Shown here piece by piece: positions 20,701 to 33,650 of a stretch of DNA of 64,000 nucleotides. Position numbers and translations under genes: made by a program. Source of the stretch: Trogon surrucura (taxonomy: Eukaryota > Chordata > Aves > Trogoniformes > Trogonidae); NCBI GenBank assembly GCA_020746105.1, contig CM036618.1:11106501-11170500 (forward strand), in the 5' to 3' direction. Within the stretch, counting starts at the first letter, position 1; each line of letters begins with the position of its first letter. A model generated the notes under the pieces. The model worked only from the letters and a program-made list of their open reading frames with translations. It searched no databases and was not told the DNA's origin.

Positions 20701-23700
20701 CGCGGAGCGACCGGCTGCGGGGCGGCCCCCCCCCGGTGGCGGCGGCTCCGCGCCCGCTCCGCGCCGCCGTCAGCCCCGGTAATTCCGCAAAACAAAGCCC
20801 CCGGCCGGGCTGCGGGCTAATGTTTTCCCTTGCACGGAGGGTTTCCTTGGTAAAATTCAGATGTTTCCTTGGGTCTCGATTAAAATAACAAAGCGGGGTA
20901 TTTACTAGGATGTTATTTCAAGTCTCTTAAGTCCCTGGTTATGTCTGTTGCGATTTCTCCGCAAATACAAAAACAAGTGCTGCCGTGATTTATTCGAAGG
21001 AATGTAGGTGTTTCGCCAAGACAAACACGGATTATTTTTTTTCCTCTCCCCTCCAAACAATTGCTTCTCACGAGCATTTGTCACTGCAGCCTCTCAGATT
21101 TCTTTCCGCTCTAATTTTACAGGTGCTTTCTCGCAGTGCCACCAGTATCGCAGTATCACTTTGTAACTCTCTGTACGTCCACATGGAAACAACCAAAGCA
21201 GCTCCTGTGACACCACCTTGAGAAACCCTGGTCCAAAGGGGATGCCCTGTCCCAAAGCCATTTGCACTCCTCTCACGGCACCTCGCATGGTGTTTGCAAG
21301 GTTCACATAGGGCTCGCACAGCTTCATTAGCTGCTTTTCTTCTGTCAGCCCCTTATTAAATCCTGCCTGATGTGGTTCAGACACTAAAGGTCACTTTAGA
21401 AAAGCATCCAATGAGACCTTCCACCTCCTGATGGCTCACTTTCCCCTGGGCAGGGCGCTGGGACGCCGTTTGGGTGCTGTTACAGCCCCAGAGCAGGTGG
21501 CAGCAGGCCTGAGTGCTCAGGACAGCCTTTCCCAAAGATGGGAAGGCTGAAAATCATTGTCTTGTCCTGCACCTCCCGACCCCGCCTCCCCCAGAAGCCC
21601 CAGACACACAGCTGCCCCTGATGTGGGATAAAGCAGTCCTTCTTTCCCGGGGAGGGAACCCAAAGGGTCAGCAGAAGGGTGGGAGAATGATGTGATAGGA
21701 AGGACTGCCGAGCTTTAGAAAATGGGCAGACAAGTCTGCCCATAAACCTCTGGGCTTCTTGCATCAGTTTCTGAAGCCTCCTTCCCAGAATCCTTTCAAC
21801 GCAGCCTGTTTCATAGGAAACAACGAAAGGTACAAAACTGGTGAGTTGAGGCTGTGTCCTGGGCTACCTGAGTCTGTGCATCCTCCCACATGTACCCACC
21901 ACACATGAGGAACCTCAGACTTCTCTCCAAATTCCCCAGGAGTGGAACTATCACTGCATTCTTTTCTGTATATCTTTTTAAAATTCAAATTACATCAATG
22001 GGACAGACAGCCCAGGCTGTGCCCTCTGTTTCTTCTTTTCCTTCAACTTTTTCACCCCCAGTCTTCAGCCCTCAGCAGTGGGCAGCAGGGCCAGATCCCA
22101 ACTTGGTGCAAGCCAGCGTGGCTGAGCAGTAGGTTCCTCCACAACAGTTTGCACCACATCATCCTCATCCCCGTGGCGGAGCCGCGTGCTGCTGGGTGAT
22201 GAGAGCCAGATCCCTGTCCTCACCGTCTGCGTGGACACCCAAACACAGCCACGCACATCCCCACACAACCCCAAGTGACACGCACACATGCCTGCACACC
22301 ACCAGGCACACGCGCCCGTGCCAACTGACACACAGACCCCAGAAGCAAATCCTCCCCGGCTGTGCTGGGGAAGAGGGGAGATGCGAAATCCCACAGCCCA
22401 TCCCTCAACCGCACGGCGTCTATCGAGGGTGCACAAGTGCTGAGTTTCCCATCTGTTCTCCATTGCAGCTTCGTCTAAACCCTTCTGGGCTTTCTTGAAT
22501 TTCCACCAGTCCAGCCCAGCCCAGCTGCAGGACCTTTCCAAACCACTCCAGCCCGGCGCAGAGGCACAGCAGCTCCTGCTCCGAGCCCTGCCCTGCTCTG
22601 AGGACGGGCTCCCTTCTCTCCCAGGGAAACGCTTTTGCACATAATTTTGTGCTGGCAAAGAGCCACATTCTACCAGCCCCCTTCCAAAACCAAATTAGCA
22701 CGCTGCTGCTGCAGCAGAAATTGGAGAGGAAAAGCTGCAGTTTTATTTTACAACTCAATTAGCAAGTTTATACAGAAAAAACACCCATATAACCAAAGGA
22801 GATTTTATGTCCATTCAGCTTCATCAGCAAATAGACTTGCTACTCTAGAGGACAGTCCCCATTGTGGTAGGTACAGTGATGTGCTTGTGCCCATGATGGC
22901 CCGCAGGCAATGTGGTGACACCAGCTCTGCTTGCTTGCTCCATCTCTCTTTGCTCTTATTACGAGGCACCTCTGGATGCCTCTAGCATGGACTGAAAAAC
23001 ATGGTTCTGAGACTGCCCCGTCACCCTGTTCACCAAGTATTAAACCAGAAATCTGCCAGAATGTAAGATGAAGGGCCACATTTACCTTTATTTTTTTTCC
23101 CCTAAGAACCTGTCCCAAATAACATGAGGCCAATAGCGTATGCTCAGGAGGAATCCTGACTGCCATACCTTAACAGCTCTCACCATGTCCCACCATGGTC
23201 TCTCCCATCCTTCACCAACGGGCCCTGCCTGGTGGGTTGTTTGAAAGAAGGGGGCAGTCAGCTCACTAAGCCCGATTGTGGTTTCTTTTGTTTTTAACTG
23301 GGAACAGTTCTAGGATGCTGATTCCCCCAGGATTGGTAAGGAATTATCCCTGCCTGGCTAACACTTGGGCTTGACCCCTCCACTGCAGTTTCCCTCTCTT
23401 GGCTGCCAGTGCTGCCCTGCTTGCCCTCCTGCATTGTCCGTGGTGGTTGAGGACCTTTGTATGAGGAGCACTGATTCATTTCCATGCGTGGGGTTGAGTC
23501 CTGGGCAGGGTGGGCTCTCCTATCTTGGCTGCACCCTCTTTTGCAACTGTCCCAGCCTGGGACTCTTGCCTGCCAGAGAGAGACAGCCCTACAAACGCTC
23601 TTCAGCAAAGGAAATAAAGGAGTATTTGATTTAACCAGAACCCCACTGGCTCTGGAAGACCACTCCTCAAAGGAGGAAACTAAGGCAGATAGGAAATCCA

Positions 23701-26700
23701 CAAGCAATAACCATGTACCTCCACAGACATTCACCTTTCTTGTCACCAGCACTTTTTTATGGAGTAATAAACTGCAGTGACAAACTCCCTCCGTGCTTCA
23801 AAACTGGAGGTGTTTGTGGCTGTTTCCATTAGTTAAGCCAGTGGGGCTCAACCAAATTTGCAAGTTTTGAGCAAGTTCACAGCATTCAGAGTATTGATGC
23901 TAGTGGTTATTTGGAAGAACATGTTTTTGTGTAGTGACCACACAAGAAGCCTCTTGTGGCTTCACTTAACAAATGTCTTCTAGCGAGATGGCTAGAAGAT
24001 GGCCAGCTCAGCAAGTAACCAAGCAACAGCATCATTTTCTTTCCAAATCTTCCAGCAACTCCTTCCAAAACTTACTTAAACTGAAGCCAAGCTGAATTTT
24101 TCCTGATTGTCTGCACAAGGATAGCCAGGGAAGATAAGACAAATCAAGGTACAAAGTCTATGCATGAAATATCAGATAGATTCAGAGACCCTGTAAGGCT
24201 GCTTTCCTTCAGGCCCAGAGACCTTACATCACTGCAGTCTGGATGTCTAAAGCTATGCTTGTCTCACATCAATTTCTATTTGAACACTATACTCTAGCTA
24301 GAGGACAGGAGACTTATGGAAATGCTTTCCTGAGAGCTCAATCCTAGAAACATAAAAGCTTCTTAGATTAGACTTTCCATTCCCCTCCAGGAAAACTGTC
24401 CTACTCAACATCTGGTCAACAGGGTCTGGCATAAGCCACCTGAAGATAGCGGATCAAAACACTCAGGCAATTAAAAAAAAAAAAGATAAAAAAGTCCGTT
24501 TGCTCTTTGGGAAGTGCAAAGTCAGCAGCTAATTTGTGACAGTCTAGGCTAGTGTCTGACTGGAAGGGGTAGGATTCACCTTACTTCATTTTGGCTTCTG
24601 TCTCAGTCTAAACTAATCCCATTAATAGTTACTGGAAGGAGAGCTGTACCTCCAGAAAGTGATTCTTACATCATTAACCAAAGAATCCAGCTGAGACACC
24701 TCTTACAGAGGTTTTGGTCCATCCATGCAGAAAGACTTCAGGTGCCTCCCCAGTCCCATCAGTCCACGTGAGACATCACCAGAAGTGCTCCCCTACAGGT
24801 CTTCCCAAGCTCTGCTCAGCGTTTCCTTATTTTTAGACATTATATCCTTTCATCTCCGTTTATTCCCTTTTTCTCCCAACTGTCTTCCAGTTTATTTTGT
24901 TTCTCCACAGACTTTTGTCTTCCAACTTCCAGCCCCTTTGTGAAGGCTCCTCAGACCTGAGAGTATCAGCCAGTGCCAAAGGGGAGACCTGGCTGGGACA
25001 ATGTCTACCAGCGGGCACTCAAGGGACTCTAAGAAAGGGAATATCACACACAGGACTTCATCTCGATCTTTTGAGTTTCCAGCTACTCCCAGAAGACCCT
25101 TCTCTGCCCTCTCTCCATCCCTCCCCAGCCAGCACTGCTCATGGCTGTTGTGTCCTTGTTACTTTCCTGCCACTTGAGACAGATTTCTCTGTACTAAAAC
25201 CAAAGCCTTTGCTCTCTATCCTAGTGCAAGGTCTGGCTGATAACCTCAGTTCTGGCTCACTCCCGCCTTTCTGGATGAAGTTGTTAAACATGGGAAGAAA
25301 GGGGGGAGTGGGGAAGGTATATTTTTTCCCCTTTAGGTTGTCTTCCCATCCTTTTGTATTGATTACTCCTTGTCAGACAGCTGCTTTTGCTGTCTCATTC
25401 ACTTCAATGCTCTTAATCCCAGGTTCTTATTTTCTCCTATAGACCAGCCAAATGGATCTAAACTCTGAAGTCCTTAAGGTCAGCCCAACAGTTCTCCACA
25501 GTGACAGAGATCTGGCAAAGAAAATCCTGCCCCCGAGATCTGATTTCCTTCCCTTTTGGGAACATCACCTTGAGCAGGAATCAACAAGTGGATCCATCCT
25601 ACCTAAGTGCAGCTAACAGCACAAGGTACCTAGCTGGAGGTCTCAGCTTTGACTTCCTTGACAGTTACTCTGGGAACACCAGTGAGCCACAGGGGTCAGC
25701 TGAGGCATGCAGAAGGTCAGTGCAGATCTGCCATCCCCTCTGCTTCAGTCTGGTCATCCTCCCTTCACTCCTCTGTGTCTGCTGCTGCAATGGGCTTTGA
25801 AGAGGAGAAGGTGTGAAGAAAGGTCAATGTCTGGATGGGGAAAAGAATGTGATCCAAAGTAATGTTTGGCTGCAACTTTGCAAGGCCCGGATCACTTCTC
25901 TCAAAGTTTATATCTCTCTGACTTTCTTGCCAGAGCAGCATGTCCTCCCAAGACAGCGGGGCTGTGGGTGATTCTGGCCGCGCACCTGGCTGTTAGGAGA
26001 GATGACTCTCACCTAGAAGACCCCACAGAGACCAGCACAGACAATGGGGCAAACTGAGCAGCTCATAAACAACTCTTTACCACCACCACATCCTCTGGCT
26101 TCCTGTCCAGTTCTGCATTTTAACTACACAATTTCTGCTTTCCTTTTCCATCTTGCCTTTTCCAACCATTCCTGTACACATTTCATGCCCTGGGCCTCTT
26201 TCCCCTTCAGCTGTTGAGTAGCTTGAGAAGCTCAGAGGAGAAAAAAAAAAACGTCCCAAAAGGCCATCAAGACCCACCTCAGCAGAGGGACTGGGTGACT
26301 GCGGTGGGACCGAGCACCGCCAGAAAGCGGAGCCCCGGAGAGCGCCCGGGTTTGCCGGGAAGTCTCACTCCCGGGGCAGGAGCACCATCTCCCGGCGAAG
26401 GGATTTATAGCAGCAATCCTCCGTGCGAGGTGTTTCCCGAACTACAGACGCAATGTGGAAGGCACTAGCAGTCTGGAAGATGCTCACTCTGGTTTATCTC
26501 CCCTTAGGCTGTGAAACATATGTAAAGCAGCCCAGTACAAGTATGCACCATAAATAAAAGCGAGAGATGGAAAAGTGGCTGTGGACAGGGATACGTTTTG
26601 TGGGCACATCCCTTTCTCTTTGTGCCATACTCTCAGAAGGATTTCCAAGTGTGCAGGATTAGCTGCTGCAGAGGTTTTAGATGTACTAGGTGAAGTTCCA

Positions 26701-29117
26701 TCTTATTTTGCATTGCTCCAACTCTGTCTCAAACAGCTCTCAAGTTAATAAAGTGAGCAAATCGCACCCTGCTTAAAGGGTCCTTTGCATACTTTTACTA
26801 TCTAGGTCAAAACAAGCTTTTTGCCCACATTTCTTTGCCTCGCTAGATGTATTAAAGGGAGATATACACAGTGCATTGAATTCTGCAGTCTCTGCACATT
26901 TATTTAGTGCCCTCACCAAAAATCAGACCTCTGGGCAGTGACATTTGCATGGACAAATGCACAGATACACCTTATTGGGTGGGATATCAACTGCCTTGTT
27001 AGAAACAAACTGGCTTTCCTAATATGTTACAGTGGCACTTGGTGCAGGCTGTGCTGACATTAGGATTTAGGTAACCTCTGTTTCTGCCTTTAATATTTGA
27101 TGCAGGCAACATGCTTGCTTTCCCTTGCCCGCCTGCCTGTTCTTACCCACCCAAACACTTGCATGAAAGTTCAGGCACCTGAGATGATTTCAGATGCTTA
27201 AATGTGAGTATCTAGTGTCACCTGAAAAATCCAGACCTCCAGTTTCTGCCTCAGAAAAGAGGGGGTCTGTCCTACACCTTCTGCTTCCTCTACTAGGATC
27301 ATGTGGATGTCTTGGAGGCTCGTGGAGAGAGCCCATATGCCTATTTTAGCACATGAGGAAAGCACAGATCATCAGAACCTAATACAAAGTAATATACAAC
27401 ATGGGACCTGCAGATATTGAAGAAATCCCCGAAGAGCACACCGCTGTGTGGGAGTCACTTCAGCAGCGTACGGGGAGCTCTGACTATTTCTGTTATTCAC
27501 ACATCGACAAGTCAAAATACACCATCCTGGGCTCCTTGCTCTGTGTCCAGAAGGAAAGTGCAGCTGAAAATTATTTGATGTGATTGACTCTTGTATGAAA
27601 TGAAATGAAAAGATTGTCTGGCAGGCAGCTGCCGGTTTACTAACAGGCACTTTGCACTTGGAACAAGGAGGTGTTAAATTCTGCCTCCATCCTTTCTTCA
27701 GGGCCTCACCCTGCAGCGTGGATTAAGTCTGGCCTGACAGTTTTAATTGGAGCCAAAGGCACAAGGACAGTTAAAGGTCTTCCTGTGCCTTGATGATTTA
27801 GTGATGTGGAAACTGCAAGTGAACCCATCTCTGAATCTTCTCAGTCATTTTGCCTCTGTACAATGATGCCTTGTGGATAAGACAGGTTGTGAATATAAAG
27901 ACTCATCCCATGAGCTCTGCAGATGCAAGTAGAGCTAGTCACTTAGGATACATCTATACAGACAAATTAAATGTTTGCAGGGGCACTCATTGGCACCAAG
28001 GTTGATTGCTGTGGAACAGCCTGTGTCCATGTAGCTAAGCTCCCTTAGCCTCCATCGCCAACACCCATGCAACAAGCTGTTGTCTGAGAAGAGTCCCTGG
28101 CCTGTGTTAAAAACTGAACTGCCTGCAGGAATCATTCATCCCTAGGCTGAAAACATGCCAGGGATCCTTTTAACAATGCCACAGTGCTGCCATTGGTCCC
28201 CAGAATTATATAATTTACTTGTGTAAATGAAGCCCTGAAGACCCCCAACACCAGGTCATGGTAGCTGAGGGGCTTGTAGATTGTAAAGATAACTCATTGT
28301 TAAGACTATCCACACTCCAGCCTTCATTGTTTCAAAACTTTATTTCAGCAAGGTTGGGGTGAACCTCGGCTATCCAACAAACAGTGGCTTTTCCTCTGAC
28401 GGAAGAAAGATCTGGACCTTTGGTATTTGGTGAGGAGCTGAGAAATTAGCAGCAAGAGACATGAAGATCACTCTCCTGGAGCTGGACCTAAGCCAGCACT
28501 GACTGTGGCACTGGGACAGCCACGCTCCCTCCCAAATTTTCCCTCTCTGTAGTAATGGGTTCCTGTCTGCTGTTGCAGGCAGCTTGGGCAAAAGGTGAAT
28601 TTCCAGCCTTGCACAGGGCCCTTATGGACATATCTGATGGAGTCTTGGGAAAGAAAAGCACTTTCCATGCAAACAGCTTTCCATGATTCCTATGTCTCCT
28701 TTTCTAATGCCCAGTTCAGCACAGCCCAGGCCAATCCACCTGACTGTGCAAAGCTTCGGTAGCATCTATCACTCTGGTTTTGCAATTCTAGCTTTGAACA
28801 TATGAGTGACTGATGTCAGCAGAGGATACTGTCACATCAAGAAGGAGTGGATACAGCTGGTTGTAGGACCAGCTAGAAAAATGTTGTTTCTTAGCGAGAC
28901 TTAATTTCCACCTTTGTCAGGCTATTTCTCTCACCAGATCGCAGTTACTTCTCCTTGCATTACAGAAAGCTGAAAACTTCACTCACGAGAAAAATATCCA
29001 AAATGTGTGTTATGCCGTCGTACCATAAATGGCCACACTTTCCTCGAGAAACTGGCTGCTCATGGCTTGGATGGGCATACACTTTGCTAGGTAAAAAACT
29101 GTCTGTTCTGCCAGGCC
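20701..29117. other. Intergenic DNA between GDF7 and HS1BP3, left part
   Basis: After the GC-rich shoulder ends near 20830 the sequence is ordinary intergenic DNA. The open frames present are short, overlap on both strands and lack splice signals or known motifs. A small GC-rich patch is seen at about 26280-26400. No RNA gene or transposon terminus was recognised. Confidence 0.5.
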
Positions 29118-30108
29118 CTAAGAGTGGTGGGAAATGGAGTTAAATCCAGCTGGCACTCAGTCACAAACGATGTTCCTCAGGGCTCAGTACTGGGGCCAGT
29201 TTTGTTTAACATCTTTATCGATGATCTGGATGAGGGGATCGAGGGCACACTTAGTGAGTTTGCACATGACAGCAAGCTGGGTGGAAGTGTCAATCTGACG
29301 GAGGGTGGGGAGGCTCTGCAGAGGGATATAGACAGACTTGACCAATGGGCTAAGACCAATTCTATGGGTTTCAATACGGCCAAATGGACCTGCACTTTGG
29401 TCACAACAACTCCAGGCAGCACTACAGGCTTGGGGAGGAGTGGCTGGAGAGCTGTCTGGCAGAGAGGGACCTGGGGGTGTTGACTGACAGCCAGCTGAGC
29501 ATGAGTATGTCCAGGTGGCCAAGAAGGCCAGTGGCATCCTGGCCTGTATCAGAAACAGTGTGATCAGCAGGACCAGGGAAGTGATTTTACCCCTGTACTT
29601 GGCACTGGTGAGGCCACATCTCAAGTACTGGGTTAGTTTTGGGCCTCTCACTACAAGGACATTGAGGCATTAGAGCGTGTCCAGAGAAAGGGAAAAAAAA
29701 TGGTGAAAGGTCTAGAGCACGTGTCTTATCAGGAGCGCTGAGAGAACTGGGCTTGTTCAGCCTAGAGAAAAGGAGGCTGAGGGGAGACCTTATCACTCTC
29801 TACAGCTACCTCGAAGGAGGTTGTAGAGAGTAACAAGTGATAAGACAAGAGGAAATGGCCTCAAGTTGTGCCAAGGGAGGTTTAGATTGGATATTAGGAA
29901 GAAATTCTTTACTGAAAGGGTTACCAGTCATTGGAATCAGTTACCAAGGGCACTGGTGGAGTCCCCTTCCCTGGAGATATTTAAGAGTTAGGCAGTCATA
30001 GTGCTTAGGGACATGGTTTAGTTGAGGATATGTCAGTGTTAGGTTAATGGTTGAACTCAATGATCTTAAAGGTCTTTTCCAATCTAGGAAATTCTGTGAT
30101 TCTGTGAT
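29118..30108 (+). mobile_element. CR1 LINE, 5'-truncated, plus strand
   Basis: The element begins in the region of RT motif B, with GTTCCTCAGGGCTCAGTACTGGG (reading [24 protein letters not shown]), and ends with ATTCTGTGATTCTGTGAT at 30091-30108. Motif C is altered (FAHDSKLGG, with His in place of the first catalytic Asp). The frame is broken several times after about 29480. The 3' end belongs to the group reading TTAGGTTAATGGTTGAACTCAATGATC. It is a dead, moderately old copy. Confidence 0.93.
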
Positions 30109-33100
30109 ACATCTATTTCTAAAGCTGTATTTTCCTCTGTCTTTCTGAAAGACAATCATCCATTTCTATAACATCTCCAACACTCATACAGTATAATTTT
30201 AATATTTACTGTTTTGGTAGAGTGTGATAAGAAAGGACTTGGAGTGAATGAATTAATTTCACTTAATCTACAACATAAGTGTGAGATTAGCTGATGCCTA
30301 TCAGCTGTATCATTTGGTTAGCTCCAGAGATGGTAATGACTTCATTCTCAGTTACTGTCATAAGTGCATATACATTTAATGCACGAGAGCTCCAACATGA
30401 TGAAACCTAGTTCTGAGGGCGTGAATATCAACCATTTAGGCCTCATTCTGTTGTCTTCACACAGATACTGTAAACTGAGATGTACCAGAGATCCAAGATG
30501 TCTGCCTGGAGATGCAGACATAGCACAAGGCCAAGTTATCTTGACTGGAAAACAGAGCAGCAGAAGTGATGTAACTCAGGACACAAAGTATTTGTATTGT
30601 ACTTGCTTCGTATTTCCCTCGTACACTGGAGGCACAGAGCAAGTGACCGGCCTCTTGGCAGGCCAAATCAAACAGGTATCTGCTGAGCTTACACTTCAGT
30701 CTTTCCCTTAGAGAGACACAAATGCCGGCCTCTCACCTATCGAACTGCCAAGTCTTTACAATAATTGGAGGAGCTGGAAGTTGTCCAGCCATCTCTCTTC
30801 TGTTGTATTTGGTTAAAATTGGCCACTAGGTTTTTATAATGTTATTAGGTGAGGAAAGAAGGAGCAATTGCATACACCTTCTTTTTTAAGGGATGCTGAA
30901 GAACAACATACTAACACCCTCTTGTCTCTCACCCTTTCTTCTTTTTCTTGCTAATTGAGAAAGTTGAATTTTTTTCCTTTGGGAGAATTTCTGTCAGGTC
31001 CAGAATCACTGATAAGATGGAGGAGTTGTTCCAGTAACATCCCTGAGAAGTTTCCTAATTTTGAAAAGAAGCCTAGGGACAAAATCTGGCCAACTCTAAC
31101 AGGACTGGCTCGAACTGTGCTGTGCTGGGTAGTTCAGCAGAGCAACCTGGGTCTCCATGAACCTCATAATTATTTCAAGAACCCCTTTTCTTACTCTTGC
31201 AGGCCGGATCTTCATAAAGGGAATCATCTCTCTCCACATTTCACTCAGGTAATGAGCAACCAGAAGTCAGTACTAAAACCAAGTGGACCTTGGCCTCTTG
31301 TTTACGTCCAGCCAAACAAATGAGCATGGACGTAAACAGCTCCAGAGCTAGTTTGGTGGGAGTGAGGGAAAATAAGGTAAAGTCGCTGGGCAACAGCTTA
31401 GGTCAGGTGTGTGGTGAAGATGTACTTGAAAAATTTGGCAACATATTTGGGAGTCTATCTGGAAACTTGTGCAACTACTGATTGTTCCTTCACCTTTCCT
31501 CAATCTGGGAAAATATACTTTTTATTCCATCTATGTAAAGAATAAACTTTGCAAAAACTATATTTTCTCTGGGAAAAGAAATGTCTACTGTATCTATCCG
31601 CTGTAGATGTAATTTTTTAATAATATACACAATTCTTTATATTTTTAGTTCTGTGTATTGTAAGTTTCTCGGTTTTATTAAACTGGGGTAAACCAGAAAT
31701 TCTCATATTTCTTTCCTCGTTGGCTACCATGAATTTTATCCATGATTTACCTAGGTCCCCCAAACTTCAGAGAGGTGGAATTTTAATTCCAGGGCTGCAG
31801 AAGGTCAAGAGCCAGGTTTATCTTTCGGCAGGGATTACCCACGGTTTCTACTACATCATTCTTGACATGTGGCTCATCATATTACAGATTAACTGTTTAA
31901 AGGGGGAAAGCATGAGCATAATGAAGAACAGCTATATAACTCTCCCCTCATTGTCCTAGAATAAATTTATCCCAAGTTTAGGAGGTGTGTAGATTAAAAG
32001 ACTGCCTTGACAGGCTATCAACAACCTTACCACATCATATAACAAGAGTGAACTTTAAATCTACGATTTTGGCTACCTTTGAAACTCAGGGAGAAGCCCA
32101 GTCCTAATATAAAATCTCCTAGTGGTTCACATCTGGGTTTTGTAATTGTCATCTGAAAACAAGTAATGGTAGGAGTGATAAAGTGACTGGTCATCTCACT
32201 GGAATCTTATTACTCTAGTACAGCATTTTTCGGTATTTAAATAATATTGTATTTCTTTGAATATGAATCAAGACTGAAAAAAGTTTCATGTTCAGCTTTT
32301 AAACTGTATTTTCATAGCAAATTTATTTTGTTTTTAAACATGTTCTTCTGCCCTTGCCTTCTTTCCCCCATTTTATTTACTATACTCTAGGCAGGGCTTT
32401 GATTTCTCCTCATCCTGCCATGATTACAAGCACAGTCCTCTGCCAGGGATTCAAAAATTGGTGGACAATTCCCCCTGGGCTTATAAACTCCCTGTTGTTC
32501 ATCTTCTGTCTTGGGGCAGACAAAAAGTAAATCCACGATCTGCCAAGAATCATACCCAGGCAAGGACACAATGCTGCGAGAGCTGGTCCCTGCTCGGTGG
32601 CCAAGAGATAGACGTGACCCTGGGAAGAGTTCATGAGCTCACACCTTGGCCCTGATGGAAATCCCCCATCACCTCGTGGCCTCATGAGGAATGGAGATGG
32701 ATTAAGCTGTAGAGCTGCAGTTTGCTTGCATCAACCTGAATGAACAGACCCCAGCCACAAATCACTCCATAGTTTAACAGGCTTTGTGAAGATCTTCCTC
32801 ATTTTAACAATTTGGGGGAACTCAAGGCCAGCAGAAGATGGCTGGTGGACAGGCCTACAGCCCACGTGGAGAAAGGTTATCCAGTGCAAACCTGCTTTTC
32901 CCATTTCCCAGCCAGGGCTGAAGGAACAGGGAGAGCCATCCTCTTCATCTCTCAGGTCTGGGGTCTCCACTACAGCTGCCCTCCAACGCACTCAATACCA
33001 CTGCTGTTTCCCGTTGCTTGTTCACCAGACGGGTTCCCAATTTGGTACCAAGCCATCCCCCAAGGAAGCCAGGACCTGGTTGTCAGTTTTCTCATATTCA

Positions 33101-33528
33101 TCAGACCATAAGCTCTGCAGAAGACCTGGCTGTCCCACAGGTGTCAGATCATAAGCTCTGCAGCCACCTACCAGCCCCCAAGCCTTGGAGCTTGGCCATG
33201 TCCTTGGAAACCTCTTTCACGTGTTTTTTAAGTGGCCACAGAGAGGGCCAAGAGGAGGGCTTTTGAGTAATGTCTGGCAAAGGAAAGCAAATGTGTTTGT
33301 GCCCCTTTCTGAGCACTGGGGAGGGGGATGGTTGCTGCACCTCCATAATTTCTCTGTATGTCCTTGCCTGCCCCGCTCCAGCCCAGTCAATGGAAAATGA
33401 TCTATTCTGGCAGAAAAGCTCTGTTTTAGTACAGGGAGAGATCATGGAGAACAGAGGCTGTAGGCTGCTACTTTCTGACCTTCAGCATTTCTTTCTTCTC
33501 CACCTTTTTCATCCCACTCCTACTTAGA
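30109..33528. other. Intergenic DNA, no gene seen
   Basis: No coding exon, RNA gene or transposon was recognised. An AT-rich stretch at about 31500-31690 contains an AATAAA near 31540 and looks UTR-like, but there is no gene to attach it to. Confidence 0.45.
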
Positions 33529-33650
33529 ATAGAATCATAGAATCATTTAGGTTTGACAAGACCCTGAAGACCATCGAGTTCAAATATAGACGTAACACTT
33601 GGTACTCCACATCCCTCTTTGTGTTGAAGCAGGTGGCTGAGAAAACTCGT
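33529..33650 (-). mobile_element. CR1 LINE 3'-tail fragment, minus strand
   Basis: The plus strand opens with TAGAATAGAATCATAGAATCATTTAGG and continues with GACAAGACCCTGAAGACCATCGAGTTCAA, the reverse complement of a CR1 3' end. Similarity fades after about 33600, so the right border is uncertain. Confidence 0.75.

Larger units (their letters stand above)
19556..20830. promoter_or_regulatory. GDF7: CpG island at the GDF7 promoter and first exon
   Basis: The interval is very GC-rich with dense CG dinucleotides, covering GDF7 exon 1 and the upstream region. There is no TATA box at an obvious place. The transcription start must lie above 19983 on the minus strand, probably within the first few hundred bases, but it cannot be fixed from sequence. 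Confidence 0.8.
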